Source of the DNA: Candidatus Bipolaricaulota bacterium
GTDB taxonomy: Bacteria > Bipolaricaulota > Bipolaricaulia > Bipolaricaulales > Bipolaricaulaceae
Assembly: GCA_021159405.1 (NCBI GenBank)
Contig: JAGGRX010000074.1
Coordinates: forward strand, 1 to 17,231
Length of the DNA stretch: 17,231 bases
Direction: 5' to 3'
Shown piece by piece: positions 8,445 to 14,598 of the stretch (position 1 is the first letter of the stretch; every line of letters begins with the position of its first letter). Below the pieces are notes generated by a model. That model made no database searches and was not told where the DNA came from. It worked only from the letters and a program-made list of their open reading frames with translations. The position numbers and the translations under genes were made by a program.

Positions 8445-8472
8445 CCCCAAAAAGCCGGAGGGCTTTTTGGGG
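8445..8472 (+). promoter_or_regulatory. Perfect 12-bp hairpin covering the accC ribosome binding site
   Basis: CCCCAAAAAGCC (8445-8456), loop GGAG (8457-8460), then GGCTTTTTGGGG (8461-8472) form a perfect 12-bp stem with a 4-base loop in the accB-accC gap. The right arm ends 6 bases before the accC ATG, and its GGGG is the only Shine-Dalgarno-like sequence for accC. No U-run follows the stem, so it is not a standard intrinsic terminator. It could limit accC translation, tune the AccB:AccC ratio or mark an RNA-processing site. Confidence 0.75.
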
Positions 8473-8478
8473 TGCCAA

Positions 8479-9816
8479 ATGGAAAAGGTGTTGATTGCCA
8501 ATCGGGGGGAGATCGCCCTCAGGATCCTGGAGGCGGCCCGGGAGGAGGGCTTGTCCGCGGTGGCGGTGTTCTCGGAACCCGAGCGGGGGGCGCTCCACGT
8601 ACGGGAAGCCCCGGAGGCGGTGTGTATCGGCCCGGCCGACCCCCGCCGCTCCTACCTCTCCATCCCCGCCTTGATGGCCGCCTGCGAGGTCACCGGGGCC
8701 GATGCCCTCCATCCCGGCTATGGATTCTTATCTGAATCTGCCGAGCTTGCCGAGGTTTGCGCAGCCCATGGGATCACGTTCGTGGGGCCCCCGCAGGAGG
8801 TGTTGCGCCTGTGCGGGGACAAGGTGGCCGCCAAGGAAAGGGTGGCCCATGCCGGGGTGCCGGTGCTTCCCGGCTCCCCTGGGCTCGCCTCCAGTGAGGA
8901 GGCCCTGGACTGGGCCCGCAGGCTCGGCTTCCCTTTGCTTTTGAAAGCGGCGGCCGGAGGGGGCGGCCGGGGGATCCGGATCGTGGGCTCCGAAGAGGAA
9001 CTCCTGAGCGTGCTGCCCCGCGCCCAAGAGGAGGCCCGCCTTGCCTTCGGGGATGGAACCCTGTTCCTGGAACGGTATGTCCCGTCCCCCCGGCACGTGG
9101 AGGTGCAGATCCTCGCCGATGCGCGCGGCGAGGTCGTGCACTGGGGAACCCGGGACTGTACGGTACAGCGACGCCACCAGAAATTGGTGGAGGAGGCCCC
9201 CGCCCCGGGGCTTTCCCCTGAACTCCGGGCCGCCTTGGCCCAGGCGGCGGTGCGGGCCGCCCGCGCCCTGGGCTACGTGGGGGTGGGCACCATCGAGTTC
9301 CTCGTGGACGGAGAGGACTTCTATTTCATCGAGGTCAACCCCCGCATCCAGGTCGAACACCCGGTATCAGAAGCCCTGGTGGGGAGGAACCTGGTGCGGG
9401 AACAGCTCAGGATCGCCCGGGGCGAGCCCCTGGGCTACAAGCAAGAACAGGTCGAGCTGTGGGGCCATGCCATCGAGTGTCGCCTCAACGCCGAGGACCC
9501 GGCGCGTGGGTTCCTCCCCTCAACGGGGAAGCTGTTCATCGAGTGCCTCCCAGGTGGGGTCGGGGTGCGGGTGGACTCGGCCATGTTTCAAGGGATGGAC
9601 GTCCTGCCTTACTATGATCCCTTGCTCGCCAAGGTCATCACCCACGGTGAGACCCGCGAGGAGGCCAGGATGCGTATGTACTCGGCCCTGAGGCGATTCC
9701 GCGTCCATGGGGTGACCACCAATCGGGATTTCCTGCTCGAGGTCATCGCCCACCCTGATTTCGCCGCCGGGAGGCTTTCCACCGACTTCCTTGAGCGTTT
9801 GCCCGGGGCGATTTAG
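8479..9816 (+). CDS. accC: Biotin carboxylase subunit of acetyl-CoA carboxylase
   Basis: This ATP-grasp enzyme carboxylates biotin on AccB using ATP and bicarbonate. From the ATG at 8479 the protein is 445 residues, close to the usual length, and begins MEKVLIANRGEIALRIL, the family N-terminus; the alternative TTG at 8467 would lie inside the hairpin. Visible motifs are HPGYGFLSE (78-86), the ATP-binding Lys156 in LLLKAAAGGGGRG (153-165) and FIEVNPRIQVEHPVSE (283-298), which holds the metal ligand and catalytic residues Glu285, Asn287, Arg289 and Glu293. The biotin carboxylase C-terminal domain (about 330-440) is complete. It is followed 11 bp later by ffh. No separate Shine-Dalgarno sequence is visible apart from the GGGG in the hairpin arm. 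Confidence 0.97.
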   Translation: MEKVLIANRGEIALRILEAAREEGLSAVAVFSEPERGALHVREAPEAVCIGPADPRRSYLSIPALMAACEVTGADALHPGYGFLSESAELAEVCAAHGITFVGPPQEVLRLCGDKVAAKERVAHAGVPVLPGSPGLASSEEALDWARRLGFPLLLKAAAGGGGRGIRIVGSEEELLSVLPRAQEEARLAFGDGTLFLERYVPSPRHVEVQILADARGEVVHWGTRDCTVQRRHQKLVEEAPAPGLSPELRAALAQAAVRAARALGYVGVGTIEFLVDGEDFYFIEVNPRIQVEHPVSEALVGRNLVREQLRIARGEPLGYKQEQVELWGHAIECRLNAEDPARGFLPSTGKLFIECLPGGVGVRVDSAMFQGMDVLPYYDPLLAKVITHGETREEARMRMYSALRRFRVHGVTTNRDFLLEVIAHPDFAAGRLSTDFLERLPGAI

Positions 9817-9827
9817 ACTGCCTTGAT

Positions 9828-11129
9828 ATGTTCGAATCCCTGACCGAACGGCTAGCCCAGATCTTCCGGGAGCTCCGGGGCAAAGGGAAGCTCTCCGAGG
9901 CGGATGTCCGTGCCGGCCTGCGGGAGATCCGACAGGCGCTCCTCGCCGCCGACGTTCATTACCAGGTGGCGAGGGACCTGCTCCGGCGGGTGGAGGAGCA
10001 GGCAGTGGGAAAGCGCGTTCTGGATTCCCTCACCCCCTCCCAACAGCTCCTGGCGATAGTGCGCAAGGAGATGACTGCCCTCATGGGGGGAGAGGCCCAG
10101 ACCCTCTCCCTTTCCGGCCGGCCCGCTGTGGTGGTGTTGGTGGGACCGGCGGGTTCGGGGAAGACGACCACGGCTGGCAAACTTGCTCGCTTTTTGTCCC
10201 GAAAAGGACGAAGACCCCTCCTTGTGTGTTGTGACCCGTTTCGCCCTGCCGCCTCCGAGCAGCTTGCCACCCTGGCCGCCCGGGTAGAGGTCCCGTTTTT
10301 CAACGCCCCCGATCCCCTTCCCGGGATGGAGGCCGCCTTGCGGGAGGCCAAAAGTTCCCTGCGGGATGTGGTGATCGTGGACACCCCCGGGGTCCCTCCT
10401 GGGGAGGAGCCACCGGAGCTTTTGGCCGAGCTCGTCCGAAAGGTGCATCCCGGCGACGTCCTCCTCGTCCTCGACGCCCTCACCGGGCAGGAGGCGGCCC
10501 GGATCGCCGAGGTTTTCTTGCCCCTGGGCGTCACCGGGGCTGTACTCACGAAGTTGGATGGGGATGCCCGGGGCGGGGCAGCTCTGTCCGTCCCAACCCG
10601 TATCGGCCGCCCAGTCCTGTTCGTCGGGGTCGGGGAGCGCCCTGAGGACTTGGAGCCATTCCACCCAGACCGGATGGCGGACAGGATCCTGGGGCTGGGC
10701 GATCTGCAAGGCCTGGTGGAAAAGCTGGAGGAGACGGCCGGGGACGAGCTGAAACAGACCGCCGCCCGGGTGCGTGAGGGGACGCTCACCCTGGAGGATT
10801 TTTTGGCCCAGCTTGAGGCCATGGGCAAGGCCGGACCCCTTTCCCAGCTTTTGGCGCGCATCCCCGGGATCAAGGGCGCACTCGACGACCCGGAGCTCGA
10901 GCGGGACCTACGCCGCAGCCGGGCGATCATCCAGTCGATGACACTTGAGGAAAGGCGCAACCCCCATATAATCGGGGCCAGTCGCAAGCGCCGTATCGCC
11001 CGGGGTTCCGGGACTTCTGTACAAGAGGTAAACCGGCTCCTGGCCCAGTACGAAAAGACCAAAAAGCTCGTGAAGAAGATGCGACGGGGCCGTATCCCAC
11101 CGGGCCTGGGTCCGTTGAACATGGGGTGA
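9828..11129 (+). CDS. ffh: Signal recognition particle GTPase Ffh (SRP54)
   Basis: Ffh binds 4.5S/6S RNA and signal sequences of nascent chains and docks with FtsY at the membrane. The 433 residues comprise an N domain (1-about 88), a G domain (about 89-295) and an M domain (about 298-433). Typical elements are the G1 lysine in GPAGSGKTTTAGKLA (106-120), G2 region DPFRPAASEQL (136-146), TKLDGDARGGAAL (241-253), GVGERPEDLEPF and the M-domain signature SMTLEERRNPHIIGASRKRR (370-389), then GSGTSVQEVNRLL. Two motifs are unusual: G1 has GPAG instead of GLQG, and G3 is DTPGV (185-189) instead of DTAGR. No Shine-Dalgarno sequence is evident before the ATG. Order ffh-rpsP is conserved in many bacteria. 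Confidence 0.96.
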   Translation: MFESLTERLAQIFRELRGKGKLSEADVRAGLREIRQALLAADVHYQVARDLLRRVEEQAVGKRVLDSLTPSQQLLAIVRKEMTALMGGEAQTLSLSGRPAVVVLVGPAGSGKTTTAGKLARFLSRKGRRPLLVCCDPFRPAASEQLATLAARVEVPFFNAPDPLPGMEAALREAKSSLRDVVIVDTPGVPPGEEPPELLAELVRKVHPGDVLLVLDALTGQEAARIAEVFLPLGVTGAVLTKLDGDARGGAALSVPTRIGRPVLFVGVGERPEDLEPFHPDRMADRILGLGDLQGLVEKLEETAGDELKQTAARVREGTLTLEDFLAQLEAMGKAGPLSQLLARIPGIKGALDDPELERDLRRSRAIIQSMTLEERRNPHIIGASRKRRIARGSGTSVQEVNRLLAQYEKTKKLVKKMRRGRIPPGLGPLNMG

Positions 11130-11133
11130 TAAA

Positions 11134-11430
11134 GTGGCACTTAAGATCAGGCTCAAGCGGATGGGGAAGAAGCGGCAGCCAAGCTACCGGATCGTGGTGG
11201 TGGAGGCGGCCGCAAAGCGGGACGGAAAGACGGTGGATGAGCTCGGGCACTACAACCCCCTCACGGAACCCGAGGAGCTGGAGCTCGACGTGGCCGCGGC
11301 CTTGAGCTGGCTTAGACGGGGGGCACAACCCACCCCCGCAGCCCGGAGGCTCCTTTCCCGCATGGGCGTGCTTAAGGCCTTCCACGAGGAGCGTTACGGC
11401 CGCCCCGCCTCCGAGGTAGAACAAAACTAA
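11134..11430 (+). CDS. rpsP: 30S ribosomal protein bS16
   Basis: Small-subunit protein S16 is needed for 30S assembly. The GTG start at 11134 is used because the product begins MALKIRLKRMGKKRQPSYR, the canonical N-terminus, and GGGGTGAT lies just upstream. The YNPLTEPEEL segment (39-48) and GAQPTPAARRLLSRMGVLK (62-80) are family hallmarks. At 98 residues it is slightly longer than usual, with a short non-conserved tail. It begins 4 bp after ffh, so the two are likely translated from the same message. A small inverted repeat begins immediately after the stop. Confidence 0.97.
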   Translation: MALKIRLKRMGKKRQPSYRIVVVEAAAKRDGKTVDELGHYNPLTEPEELELDVAAALSWLRRGAQPTPAARRLLSRMGVLKAFHEERYGRPASEVEQN

Positions 11431-11517
11431 CCACCGAGAACACAGAGCCCGCAGAGGCGAATTTCGTTTATTGAACTCCAAAACTGCGATTTGCTCGGTG
11501 GCCTTGGTGATGAAAAA
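11431..11517. repeat. Small inverted repeat of the ACACAGAG family (copy 2)
   Basis: This fills the rpsP-khpA gap. CCACCGAG (11431-11438) and CTCGGTGG (11494-11501) are perfect 8-bp inverted ends. The left arm continues AACACAGAG and GCAGAGG, and the right arm continues with GGTGATGAAAAA, like the right end at 12602-12636. The interior is more AT-rich than the surrounding genes. It has the size and form of a MITE or structured intergenic repeat. The transcript would fold through it, so it may affect expression of khpA and downstream genes. Confidence 0.7.
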
Positions 11518-11524
11518 TTGAGCG

Positions 11525-11752
11525 ATGGGTGACGTGGTGGAGCTCGCGAGGTTCCTCCTTGAGGCGGTGAGCACGCGGCCGGAGGAGGTCAAGGTCGAAT
11601 ACCTTTGGACCCCAAGCGCTGATTTGGTATTCCTTAAGCTGCCGGGCCGGGACCGCCGCCGGCTGCGTCGGGAGGACCTCGCCGCTTTAGTGCGCGTGGT
11701 GGAGAAGCTCGCCCGCAAGCCCGACCGGGAGTTGGTGGTGGACTTGAGGTGA
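11525..11752 (+). CDS. KhpA/YlqC-like KH-domain protein with degenerate GxxG loop
   Basis: The 75-residue protein sits between rpsP and trmD, where the small KH-domain RNA-binding protein KhpA (YlqC) normally lies, and has its length. The N-terminus MGDVVELARFLLEAVSTRPEEVKVE aligns in pattern with KhpA (helix, then DPDEV-type turn and strand), and the end LVRVVEKLARKPDRELVVDL aligns with the last helix and strand. However, the expected GKxG/GxxG nucleic-acid-binding loop is replaced by a basic LRRE stretch near residues 49-52. The protein may bind RNA differently or may have become a structural or interaction module. The stop overlaps the trmD GTG by 4 bases, suggesting translational coupling. 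The identification rests on position and pattern, so confidence is moderate. Confidence 0.7.
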   Translation: MGDVVELARFLLEAVSTRPEEVKVEYLWTPSADLVFLKLPGRDRRRLRREDLAALVRVVEKLARKPDRELVVDLR

Positions 11753-12483
11753 GGTTCGATATCGTCACCCTGTACCCGGAAATGCTGCGCCCGTTTTTCT
11801 CCCAAGGGGTGCTCCTTGGGGCGCAGGAGAAGGGGTTGATCCAGATCCACCTCCACGATCTTGCTGCCTTCTCTCCACACGGGCGGGCAATCGTGGACGA
11901 CCGCCCGTTTGGAGGTGGGGCAGGGATGGTGATGCGCCCGGAGCCGTTCTTCCACGCGGTGGATGCCATCACCAAGGAGGTGGGGAAAAGGCCGTATGTG
12001 ATCCTCCTTTCCGCCCAGGGGGTGCTGTTCACCCAACAGCTGGCGAAGGAGCTTGCCCGCAAGGAGGCCGTGGTGCTCCTGTGCGGGCGCTACGAAGGGG
12101 TGGACGAGCGGGTGGCAAGGGCTTCCGACCTTGAGCTTTCCATCGGTGACTACGTCCTGGCTGGGGGGGAACTTCCGGCCGGGGTGGTGGTGGAGGCCAC
12201 GGCCCGCATGGTTCCAGGTGTGGTGGGAAGGTTCCAGTCCGCAGCCACCGATTCTTTCTTCTCCGGGCCCCGGCTCGGCTACCCCCAGTACACGCGGCCC
12301 AGGAGTTTTCGGGGGATGAAAGTGCCGGAGGTGCTCTTCTCAGGGGACCACGAGCGCATCCGCCGCTTCCGGCTCCGGGAGGCGTGGAGGAAAACCCTGC
12401 GCAACCGCCCCGACCTCCTCGGCCTAAGACTGAAAGCTCCAACTACAGAGGACACGGAGATCACAGAGGAACCAAATGGATAA
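11749..12483 (+). CDS. trmD: tRNA (guanine-N1)-methyltransferase TrmD
   Basis: TrmD methylates G37 at N1 in tRNAs with a G36G37 sequence, using SAM, and prevents +1 frameshifting. The GTG start at 11749 overlaps the previous stop (GTGA). Family motifs are MRFDIVTLYPEM at the N-terminus, DDRPFGGGAGMVMRPEP, LLCGRYEGVDERV and SIGDYVLAGGELPA in the trefoil-knot SPOUT domain, then DSFFSGPRLGYPQYTRP and FRGMKVPEVLFSGDH in the C-terminal domain. At 244 residues it is normal in length, but the last 14 or so residues (PTTEDTEITEEPNG) are encoded by the repeat at 12441-12473 and are not TrmD-like; the native end was probably near LLGLRLK. rimM, often located just before trmD, is missing. Confidence 0.97.
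   Translation: MRFDIVTLYPEMLRPFFSQGVLLGAQEKGLIQIHLHDLAAFSPHGRAIVDDRPFGGGAGMVMRPEPFFHAVDAITKEVGKRPYVILLSAQGVLFTQQLAKELARKEAVVLLCGRYEGVDERVARASDLELSIGDYVLAGGELPAGVVVEATARMVPGVVGRFQSAATDSFFSGPRLGYPQYTRPRSFRGMKVPEVLFSGDHERIRRFRLREAWRKTLRNRPDLLGLRLKAPTTEDTEITEEPNG
12441..12473. repeat. Left arm of the ACACAGAG repeat flanking the GxxExxY remnant (copy 3, left)
   Basis: The arm contains ACTACAGAGGACACGGAG followed by ATCACAGAGG. Its reverse complement matches the right arm at 12602-12636 in 23 of 28 aligned positions (counted by eye). It lies inside the trmD frame and encodes TTEDTEITEE. Confidence 0.75.
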
Positions 12484-12592
12484 GGGACTGGATCGCGCTG
12501 CCGAGGCCATCATCGGTGCGGCCATCGAGGTCCACCGTGAACTTAGCCCTGGGCTGCTTGAATCCACCTATGAGGCGTGCCTAAAAGGTTAG
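12476..12592 (+). pseudogene. Truncated GxxExxY-family gene remnant
   Basis: A 38-codon frame starts with ATG at 12476, overlapping the trmD stop, and reads to TAG at 12590-12592. It contains AAEAIIGAAIEVHRELSPG and then LLESTYEACL, which is the conserved N-terminus of GxxExxY proteins (around 120-130 residues when intact, function not established). The family name motif is visible as G-L-L-E-S-T-Y. Nothing resembling the rest of the family follows; the repeat arm comes about 10 bp later. It is therefore a decayed or deleted copy, not a working gene. Inverted repeat arms on both sides suggest that gene and repeats arrived together. Confidence 0.8.
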
Positions 12593-12601
12593 TGTTATGA
12601 A

Positions 12602-12636
12602 CCCTCTGTGTTCTCGGTGATCTCTGTGGTGAAAAA
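12602..12636. repeat. Right arm of the ACACAGAG repeat flanking the GxxExxY remnant (copy 3, right)
   Basis: The arm contains CCTCTGTGTTCTCGGTG followed by ATCTCTGTGGTG and five A bases. It is the inverted counterpart of 12441-12473. Its final GTG (12629) is the best start codon for the following methyltransferase gene. Confidence 0.75.
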
Positions 12637-13195
12637 CCTTTATATTGCTTTGCTGCACTTTCCGATGCGGGATCGGCGGGGGCGGGTGGTTGCCACTGCC
12701 CTCACCTCCATCGACGTTCCGGACATCGCCCGCACTGCCCGCACGTACGGAGTCAAACGCTATTTTGTGGTCACCCCCCTTCCGTCTCAGCGCAGGATCG
12801 CCGAACGGTTACGGGACTTCTGGCTTGAGGGCGAGGAATGGTCCACGCGGAGGGAGGCCTTGGCCCTGGTGGCGGTACGAGCGGAGCTTGAACAGTGTTA
12901 CGAAGAGATCACCGAAGAAGAGGGGGAGCCCCCTCAGGTGTGGGGGACCACGGCCCGGGTCGACGTCCCCTATCCGCGCCTGTCATGGGAGGAAGCGCGG
13001 GAGCGGCTTTTGAGTCGGCCCACGCTCGTCCTGTTCGGGACCGGACACGGGATGACCGAGGAGGTGCTTTCCGCCTGTGACGCCCTCCTCCCTCCCATTC
13101 GGGCAAAATCCGGTTACAATCATCTGTCGGTTCGGGCGGCGGTGGCCATCATCTTGGACCGACTTAAAGGAGAGCACGATGACGGGCATGGATGA
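12629..13195 (+). CDS. Predicted SAM-dependent RNA methyltransferase (RNA_Me_trans / Tm1570 type, SPOUT)
   Basis: This belongs to the RNA_Me_trans family, of which Thermotoga maritima Tm1570 is a structurally characterised member. Related proteins occur next to trmD/rplS or fused to TrmD; the RNA target is not established. The 188-residue product begins MKNLYIALLHFPM from GTG 12629, matching the family's LYIALLHxP start. Other hallmarks are DIARTARTYGVKRYFVVTPL near residue 33 onward and the C-terminal knot segment LVLFGTGHGMTEEVL plus YNHLSVRAAVAIILDRL. The frame is open further upstream to 12608, but those codons belong to the repeat (FSVISVV). No good Shine-Dalgarno sequence is visible before 12629. 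The 3' end overlaps rplS by 17 bp. Confidence 0.9.
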   Translation: MKNLYIALLHFPMRDRRGRVVATALTSIDVPDIARTARTYGVKRYFVVTPLPSQRRIAERLRDFWLEGEEWSTRREALALVAVRAELEQCYEEITEEEGEPPQVWGTTARVDVPYPRLSWEEARERLLSRPTLVLFGTGHGMTEEVLSACDALLPPIRAKSGYNHLSVRAAVAIILDRLKGEHDDGHG

Positions 13196-13517
13196 TCTCA
13201 TTGGCGCACTGGAGGAGGAACACTTAAAGGAATGGCCGGAATTCCGGCCTGGGGACATCATCCGCATCTACGAGCGGGTATCCGAGGGGGCGCGGGAGCG
13301 CCTCCAGCCGTTTGAGGGCGTGGTGCTCCGCCGGTCCGGCTCCGGCTCTCGGGAGATGGTGACGATCCGCAGGATCGCCGCCGGGGTGGGGGTTGAACGC
13401 ACCATCCCCTTGCACTCGCCGAAACTGGAGCGGATCGAGGTGATAAAGCGCCACAACATCCGAAAGAGTCGCCCTTACTGGCTCAGGCGCATCACCCGCC
13501 TGCACAAAATCCAGTAA
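13179..13517 (+). CDS. rplS: 50S ribosomal protein bL19
   Basis: L19 lies at the 30S-50S interface. The start is ATG 13179, preceded by AAAGGAG; the frame is open further upstream but only as a shadow of the methyltransferase gene. The 112-residue product has the family pattern: FRPGDIIRIYERVSEGARER, FEGVVLRRSGSGSREMVTIR, GVGVERTIPLHSPKLERIEV and a C-terminal KSRPYWLR segment followed by TRLHKI. Overlap with the previous gene indicates coupled translation. A small inverted repeat follows the stop and precedes lepB. Confidence 0.97.
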   Translation: MTGMDDLIGALEEEHLKEWPEFRPGDIIRIYERVSEGARERLQPFEGVVLRRSGSGSREMVTIRRIAAGVGVERTIPLHSPKLERIEVIKRHNIRKSRPYWLRRITRLHKIQ

Positions 13518-13525
13518 AAGTCATG

Positions 13526-13606
13526 AAACCACAGAGGGCACAGAAAAAAGAGAATTTGTATTTTGTTTTTCAGCATTACTCCGTATCCTCTGTGAACCCT
13601 GTGGTT
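13526..13606. repeat. Small inverted repeat of the ACACAGAG family (copy 4)
   Basis: This fills the rplS-lepB gap. AACCACAG (13527-13534) and CTGTGGTT (13599-13606) are perfect 8-bp inverted ends. The left arm continues AGGGCACAGA, and the right arm begins CCTCTGTGAACC. The middle is A/T-rich, unlike the GC-rich neighbours. About 80 bp with terminal inverted repeats fits a MITE-like element. The stem could also partly terminate or stabilise the rplS message; no clean U-run follows it. Confidence 0.75.
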
Positions 13607-13619
13607 CGAGGGTTTTAGC

Positions 13620-14519
13620 ATGAGCTGGAGGTGGCCTCGGCGGCGCAAGAAGAAGGAGCCCAAGCCCCCCTGGATCGTACGGCTCCTTCGCCGCCGAGGG
13701 GTACAGCTTTCCCGCCGGGCCGAGTGGCTGTTGGGCTGGGTCGAGACCATCGTCGAGGTCGGCCTGGCAGTTTGGCTGATCATCACCTTCGTCACCGTGA
13801 GGATGACGGTGCCCACCGGGTCCATGATCCCCACCATCATGCCCGGCGATTCATTTTTCGTGGACCGTATCTCCTACCACTTCCGCCAGCCCGATGTGGG
13901 CGACGTGATCGTGTTTTGGCATGTGGAAAGCATCCGGATCACCGGGGTGAAGGCGGAAAGCCCAGCGGCGGCAGCCGGAGTTAAACCTGGGGACCAGCTC
14001 ATCGAGCTTGCGGGGGAGCCGGTGCCGAGCACGCTTACCCTCAGGCGAAGGCTTGAGGCTGCCTCCGGAGGAAAGGTTTCCCTGACCCTGCTGCGCGAGG
14101 GGGTGGGACAGGTCAGGGTAGAGGTTGCGGTGCCGACCGGGGCACGTAGCCTCTCCGATCTTGGCCTCCAGGTCAAGATCAGAAAAGCTCGGTACGTGAA
14201 GCGCCTCATCGCCGTGGGCGGGCAACAGGTTTGGATCGGGGAGGGGGGGAAGATCTACGTGGACGGGAAGCCCTTGGACGTTCCGGCCATTGCCTCCCGC
14301 ACCTATTGGACCCATGGACCAGGCATGCGTTACGGGATCGAGCCCACGCTCGTCCCGGAAGGGCACTACTTCGTGCTCGGGGACAACACTATGAATTCTT
14401 ATGACTCCCGCTACTGGGGGTTCGTCCCTAAAGAAGACTTCATCGGCGAACCCTTCTTCCGGGTATGGCCCTTCTCCCGGTTCGGCCCCATGAACGGCTA
14501 CTTCGGGTCCTCCCGCTAA
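13620..14519 (+). CDS. lepB: Signal peptidase I with an inserted PDZ-like domain
   Basis: Type I signal peptidase removes signal peptides of exported proteins on the outer face of the inner membrane. The 299-residue protein has a basic N-terminus, a single membrane helix (about 41-60), the catalytic Ser68 in VPTGSMIPT and the general-base Lys194 in RYVKRLIAVGG, followed by the C-terminal box GDNTMNSYDSRYWGFVP (254-270). Between the GDVIVFW strand (94-100) and the Lys box, residues about 104-175 read as a PDZ-like domain, with AESPAAAAGVKPGDQLIELAG as the recognisable core. Bacterial SPase I usually has no PDZ here. The ATG at 13620 follows the repeat, with only a weak GAGGG upstream. lepB after rplS is a common order. 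Confidence 0.95.
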   Translation: MSWRWPRRRKKKEPKPPWIVRLLRRRGVQLSRRAEWLLGWVETIVEVGLAVWLIITFVTVRMTVPTGSMIPTIMPGDSFFVDRISYHFRQPDVGDVIVFWHVESIRITGVKAESPAAAAGVKPGDQLIELAGEPVPSTLTLRRRLEAASGGKVSLTLLREGVGQVRVEVAVPTGARSLSDLGLQVKIRKARYVKRLIAVGGQQVWIGEGGKIYVDGKPLDVPAIASRTYWTHGPGMRYGIEPTLVPEGHYFVLGDNTMNSYDSRYWGFVPKEDFIGEPFFRVWPFSRFGPMNGYFGSSR

Positions 14520-14533
14520 AGAGAAGTGTGGGG

Positions 14534-14562
14534 TTGACAGGAGGAGGCGTTTTTCCTAGGCT
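14534..14562 (+). promoter_or_regulatory. Sigma70-type promoter for the SLH/barrel gene pair
   Basis: A perfect -35 TTGACA (14534-14539), exactly 17 bp of spacer and a -10 TAGGCT (14557-14562) with the three most conserved positions lie in the gap after lepB. The predicted start near 14569 leaves a leader of about 30 bases containing a G-rich ribosome binding site. This separates the envelope genes from the ribosomal/lepB run. Confidence 0.65.
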
Positions 14563-14598
14563 AGCGCAGATGTCATCACCCATGAAGGGGGGATCTGG

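Noticed and set aside
8445..8472. Intrinsic terminator between accB and accC
   Set aside because: The stem is strong, but no U-run follows; U residues lie inside the right arm, and accC starts 6 bases later. Recorded as a regulatory hairpin instead.
9959..11140. 393-codon minus-strand open frame opposite ffh
   Set aside because: Ser/Arg/Pro-rich composition without motifs; the plus strand carries a complete Ffh with all domains.
10927..12036. 369-codon minus-strand open frame spanning rpsP, the repeat and trmD
   Set aside because: It crosses three well-supported plus-strand genes and shows no family features.
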